Assembly (NCBI GenBank): GCA_937890875.1
Contig: CALAEB010000293.1
Coordinates: 1-8,471, forward strand
DNA from: an uncultured Anaerolineaceae bacterium
GTDB taxonomy: Bacteria > Chloroflexota > Anaerolineae > Anaerolineales > Anaerolineaceae
Reading direction: 5' to 3'
Length of the DNA: 8,471 bases
Each line of letters opens with the position of its first letter. Position 1 is the first letter of the stretch. The position numbers and the translations under genes are program-made. Below the pieces are notes generated by a model. It saw only the letters and a program-made list of their open reading frames with translations, searched no databases and was not told the origin of the DNA. Shown here one piece after another: positions 6,323 to 8,471 of this stretch.

Positions 6323-7222
6323 TTATTCGCGGATCGTATCATAAAATTCGGCCGCGACGTCCTCATATTCTTCTTTATCGATATCAACTTTTGCGTTCAA
6401 AGCGATGATTGTCGGATTATCGATTTTTTCATTGATCCGCTTCAAAATCCCGGCAATCTCCGGATTCGCGTCAAGGACCGGCTTACGGATCACGGGCGCG
6501 ATATTATACGGCGGCCAGACCTGTTTATCGTCTTCAAGAACAGTGAATTTGGGATCGGTCAGCCGGCCTTCGGTCGCGGCCACATAGGCAACTTCCGCTT
6601 CGCCGTTTTCCAGCAGTTCATATTTCAAAGCATCGTCCACAATGGACGACGACTTCCAGTCAAACTTCCCGTAAACCGCTTCCAACGCCGGAAGCGCGTC
6701 TTCCCGCTGATAAAAACCGCCCTGCGCGACAATGCGGAGCTCGTTTGCATTAGCCTGCAGGTCCGAAATAGTGGCAATACCGAGCGACTCGGCCACATCA
6801 GTTTTCACAATTAATGCGAGTGAATCATTCGCGCTGGCATAATCAAGCCAGACCAGGTCGAATTGCTTTTCGTATTCCGATTTTACAGTCTCAAACACTT
6901 TCTGCGGATCAGTCTCGAGCGGCAGCTGTAAGATTGCCAGCAGACCGGTTCCGGTGTACTCCGGATAAAGATCAATTTCGTCGTTGACCAAAGCGGTATG
7001 AACGATCGCGCTGCCGATTCCCAATTGGCGGTCAACAGTGAAGCCGGCATCTTCTAACGCCAGAGAATAGATTTCACCTAAAAGATAACTTTCTGTGAAG
7101 TCCTTCGATCCGACCCGGATAACCGGAGCTTCATCCTGAGCGCCGACGGTTGGCACAAAGCCGGCAAAAACAGCCACGAATAATACTAAAATCAGTGATT
7201 GGCTAAACAAATTCTTTTTCAT
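6323..7222 (-). CDS. Substrate-binding protein, OpuC/OpuAC-type (quaternary-amine class)
   Basis: 299 residues from the ATG at 7222, chosen because the signal peptide starts there and AAGG lies just upstream; a TTG at 7249 overlaps the upstream stop but would put nine residues before it. Residues 1-28 are a signal sequence ending VGA-Q. The protein has no Cys, so no lipobox; it is either released or kept by an uncleaved N-terminus. Family marks are VIRVGSKDFTESYLLGEIY (34-52), DLYPEYTGTGL (84-94), GGFYQRED, AATEGRL and VWPPYNIAPVIR (235-246). By eye, Tyr89 and Tyr239 match two of the four cage Tyr remembered from OpuBC/OpuCC. The other two positions read Leu135 (NDSLAL for NNTYAL) and Ala215, with Tyr213 nearby. 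Substrate is probably a betaine-like cation, but specificity is open. Confidence 0.92.
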   Translation of the reverse strand: MKKNLFSQSLILVLFVAVFAGFVPTVGAQDEAPVIRVGSKDFTESYLLGEIYSLALEDAGFTVDRQLGIGSAIVHTALVNDEIDLYPEYTGTGLLAILQLPLETDPQKVFETVKSEYEKQFDLVWLDYASANDSLALIVKTDVAESLGIATISDLQANANELRIVAQGGFYQREDALPALEAVYGKFDWKSSSIVDDALKYELLENGEAEVAYVAATEGRLTDPKFTVLEDDKQVWPPYNIAPVIRKPVLDANPEIAGILKRINEKIDNPTIIALNAKVDIDKEEYEDVAAEFYDTIRE

Positions 7223-7238
7223 AAATCCCTTTACAAAG

Positions 7239-7880
7239 TCAGGAATCAATCCGCTGATACCGCGTAATATAATTCCCGATCCGGTTCAAAATCTCACCGC
7301 ACAGCAGCGAAAGAATCGCAACAGACGCACCGCCGATGAAAAGAATTTCCATTTTCATCAAACCCAGACCGGTGACAATGATGGACCCCAGTCCCCCTGC
7401 GCCGATATAGGCGGCCAGCGTGGCGCTGGCGATCACCTCAACCACCGCGATTCGGATGCCGGTAAAAATAACCGGAAAAGCTAAGGGGAGTTTTATCCTG
7501 AAGAAAGTCTGTGTCCGGCTCATCCCCATTCCCAATGCCGTTTCCAACACAGACGAAGGCAAAGTCTGAAAACCAAGCATGGTGTTAATCAGGATTGGCG
7601 GAATCGCCAGAATCGTGAGCGCCAGAACGGCCGGTTTGATACCGGTTCCCACCAAAGGGATCGCGACTACCAGAATCGTCAGACTGGGGATAATCCGCAG
7701 CATACCGAAAAAACGATGAGTCAATTTCTGCAGAAATGTGCTGTGAGTGCTGATAATACCAAGAGGAACCGCGATAAAAATTGCGATGAAGACGGAGAGA
7801 ATGCTGATTTCCAGATGCTCGAATACAGACTGGAAATATTGCGAAGAATAATTTGAAAAATAAACAGCAATTTTTTGCAC
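7239..7880 (-). CDS. ABC transporter permease, OpuC/OpuB-type (first permease)
   Basis: 213 residues starting with GTG at 7880; AAGGGG stands 5 bp upstream and no ATG is available. The protein has about five to six hydrophobic spans. It carries the OpuCB/OpuBB-like hallmarks RIIPSLTILVVAIPLVGTGIKPAVLAL (residues 62-88) and the ATPase-coupling motif ETALGMGMSR...FRIKLPLAFP (from Glu113), then AYIGAGGLGSII. It pairs with the second permease (3963-4604) to form the membrane channel. It is the first gene of the operon; the binding-protein ATG follows its stop by 16 bp. Upstream lies a leader of about 365 nt with a very strong promoter and terminator-like hairpins. Confidence 0.93.
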   Translation of the reverse strand: MQKIAVYFSNYSSQYFQSVFEHLEISILSVFIAIFIAVPLGIISTHSTFLQKLTHRFFGMLRIIPSLTILVVAIPLVGTGIKPAVLALTILAIPPILINTMLGFQTLPSSVLETALGMGMSRTQTFFRIKLPLAFPVIFTGIRIAVVEVIASATLAAYIGAGGLGSIIVTGLGLMKMEILFIGGASVAILSLLCGEILNRIGNYITRYQRIDS

Positions 7881-8110
7881 GGGAGCCCCTTTTCGCTATA
7901 AAACAAAACAATGAAATCAGTGAATAATTCCAGGAAGGCGACTTGACATGCGTTTTCTTCGCAACTCTCCAGACGTCATGTCAAATCGCCGGGCATGTCC
8001 ATAGATGTTTTGACAGGAAAATGCACATGGACGGATAACAGCTGATCTCTGCCGGTCATTTTCGTTCCTTTCTTCAGATCCGCCGCTCATATAAACCGCA
8101 GCGGTCCAAC
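7881..8110. other. Proximal part of the leader before the transporter operon
   Basis: No established gene. On the minus strand a 27-codon ORF (8059-7976) has AAGGA 6 bp before its ATG. A 57-codon ORF in another frame (8090-7917) is Arg-rich and lacks an obvious ribosome site. The long inverted repeat at 7937-7990 lies here, with a shorter GTCCAT/ATGGAC pair (7997-8002, 8027-8032) and the palindrome ACCGC-A-GCGGT (8095-8105). TTGACA occurs three times (7943-7948 and 8010-8015 on plus, 7984-7979 on minus) without a good -10 partner. Confidence 0.5.
7937..7990. repeat. Long inverted repeat upstream of the transporter operon
   Basis: GGCGACTTGACATG (7937-7950) and CATGTCAAATCGCC (7977-7990) are inverse complements at 13 of 14 positions, separated by 26 nt. 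Next to the 14-nt arms, CGT (7951-7953) can also pair with ACG (7973-7975) past one bulged T. As RNA from the operon leader it would form a stable hairpin; as DNA it could be a paired operator. The T-run needed for a terminator is absent on both sides. Confidence 0.75.
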
Positions 8111-8148
8111 AAATAAAAAACGGAGTCTTTCTTTCGAGAGACTCCGTT
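8111..8148 (-). terminator. Strong intrinsic terminator in the leader or at a small RNA end
   Basis: On the minus strand, ACGGAGTCTCTC pairs with GAAAGACTCCGT (one C-A mismatch) around a GAAA tetraloop (8147-8120), and TTTTTTATTT follows (8120-8111). Nine uninterrupted base pairs, a stable GNRA loop and the U tract make this a convincing factor-independent terminator. It lies about 100-130 nt after the consensus promoter and 240 bp before the first permease start. Confidence 0.85.
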
Positions 8149-8165
8149 CAACTTGAATAATCAAT

Positions 8166-8198
8166 AAAAAAACAGCGATCAGAACGGTTTCCCTCGCT
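8166..8198 (-). terminator. Weak first hairpin with T-run in the leader
   Basis: AGCGA (8198-8194) pairs with TCGCT (8178-8174) around a 15-nt loop, and G plus seven T residues follows. Five base pairs are marginal for a terminator. The loop holds the end of the 20-codon ORF and the CCGTTC segment that can pair further downstream. Confidence 0.3.
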
Positions 8199-8241
8199 TA
8201 TTATCCATACACATCATTGAACAGTTGTTTACGATTCTCAT
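8179..8241 (-). CDS. Possible 20-residue leader peptide
   Basis: An ATG lies 3-6 nt after the predicted transcription start, and the frame runs 20 codons to TGA. The peptide has four Met and two Cys, with MMCM at residues 9-12, and ends KRGKPF. It is near-leaderless, with no Shine-Dalgarno. Its stop codon abuts the CCGTTC segment that could form an antiterminator with the following hairpin. The placement suits a leader peptide, but an ORF this short can arise by chance. Confidence 0.25.
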   Translation of the reverse strand: MRIVNNCSMMCMDNKRGKPF

Positions 8242-8252
8242 TATGGTCAAGG

Positions 8253-8280
8253 ATTATACCGGGATAAAGTCATCTGTCAA
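8253..8280 (-). promoter_or_regulatory. Full-consensus sigma70-type promoter
   Basis: On the minus strand, perfect TTGACA (8280-8275) and perfect TATAAT (8258-8253) are 16 bp apart. AT-rich sequence with T7 and AAAATT tracts lies just upstream, like an UP element. It points toward the transporter operon, with a predicted start near 8247-8244. It is the strongest promoter match in the window. Confidence 0.85.
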
Positions 8281-8290
8281 TAGAATTTTG

Positions 8291-8319
8291 AAAAAAACGT
8301 TATTCCGGTTTTTCAGAAT
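8291..8319 (-). terminator. Weak terminator-like hairpin just upstream of the promoter
   Basis: On the minus strand ATTCTG pairs with CGGAAT (one G-T wobble, 6-nt loop; 8319-8302), followed after 4 nt by seven T residues (8297-8291). It could end a transcript entering from the right. The T-run may instead serve as the promoter's AT-rich upstream element. Confidence 0.3.
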
Positions 8320-8471
8320 GGTCTTTTCGCGCTGTCGGAGGTTCCGCCAAGTTTACCCCAAACCAGCGAAGCTTTCTGCTATGGCATGAAATTTGTGCGG
8401 ACAGCAACGCGATATTTCCATTGAGACAGCCGGAGATGTCGTTTTATCCCGTTTTGAGAAGTTTTTCTTTT
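8320..8471. other. Right-end stretch with no recognised gene
   Basis: Several frames on both strands stay open to the edge but none has a good start, ribosome site or recognisable protein. A plus frame open from about 8292 to the edge reads ...QPEMSFYPVLRSFSF. Two minus frames are open for 30-37 codons from the edge. It might be a repeated intergenic element or the end of an unseen neighbour. Confidence 0.4.

Larger units (their letters stand above)
8115..8246 (-). ncRNA. Candidate small RNA or attenuated leader transcript
   Basis: A consensus promoter predicts a start near 8247-8244 and the strong terminator predicts an end near 8115, giving a ~130-nt RNA. It would contain a 20-codon ORF, a weak hairpin with seven U residues and the strong terminator. 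CCGTTC (8187-8182) is exactly complementary to GAACGG (8149-8144) at the base of the terminator, so an alternative fold could compete with it. It matches no RNA family that I recognise. Confidence 0.45.

Noticed and set aside
6260..6814. 184-codon plus-strand ORF opposite the binding-protein gene
   Set aside because: It is antisense to a clear binding-protein gene; no motif or start signal supports it.
7885..7915. TATAGC with TTCACT 18 bp upstream as a promoter for the first permease
   Set aside because: Both boxes match poorly, and the predicted start would fall within the ribosome site.
8010..8038. Plus-strand TTGACA followed 17-18 bp later by GATAAC-like sequence
   Set aside because: The -10 match is weak and no plus-strand gene follows; TTGACA here is one of three copies in a palindrome-rich region.
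8098..8111. T-box-like TTGGACCGC on the minus strand
   Set aside because: It lies after rather than before the terminator, deviates from the TGGNACCGCG core, and no specifier stem is visible.
8292..8471. Plus-strand frame open for about 60 codons to the right edge
   Set aside because: It has no good start codon or ribosome site, and an open run of this length is not rare by chance; kept only as part of the unexplained right end.

Overview
The window looks like chromosomal DNA from an anaerobic, Gram-positive-type bacterium of the phylum Chloroflexota, most likely class Anaerolineae. The clues are two tandem lipoproteins with NBR1/N_BRCA1-type Ig-like domains and Thr-Pro-rich linkers, a secreted CAP-LysM protein, a ferredoxin-type protein, frequent ATGA/TTGA-type junctions and roughly 50% GC. 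This is inference from protein style; no rRNA or marker gene is present. Every convincing gene lies on the minus strand, so transcription runs from high to low coordinates.

Right part (8471 to 3963): the last 150 bases hold no supportable gene. A full-consensus sigma70-type promoter (TTGACA, 16 bp, TATAAT; 8253-8280) fires leftward into a leader of about 365 nt. The leader holds a near-leaderless 20-codon ORF, two consecutive terminator-like hairpins (the second strong) and a long inverted repeat. The transporter operon follows: permease (GTG start), substrate-binding protein, a 305-residue Fe-S protein with two ferredoxin clusters plus two further Cys motifs, ABC ATPase, and a second permease (TTG start). 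It ends at a probable terminator at 3892-3918. The four transport genes form an OpuC/OpuB-type quaternary-amine (glycine betaine, choline, carnitine class) importer. It departs from the textbook set in four ways: the ATPase has no CBS domains, the binding protein has no lipobox, part of the expected Tyr cage appears changed, and an Fe-S protein sits inside the operon.

Left part (3605 to 1): after a 357-bp gap comes a second tight gene string. It holds a small lipoprotein of unknown family, folB (dihydroneopterin aldolase), two NBR1-Ig lipoproteins overlapping by an ATGA junction, and a CAP-domain plus LysM secreted protein cut by the left window edge. Apart from folB, all products are surface-exposed or secreted.

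The best candidates for something undescribed are (a) the Fe-S protein built into a compatible-solute-type importer, possibly a catabolic uptake system for a methylated amine or sulfonium compound, and (b) the strong promoter, short ORF and tandem hairpins ahead of it, which could be a small RNA or an attenuator.
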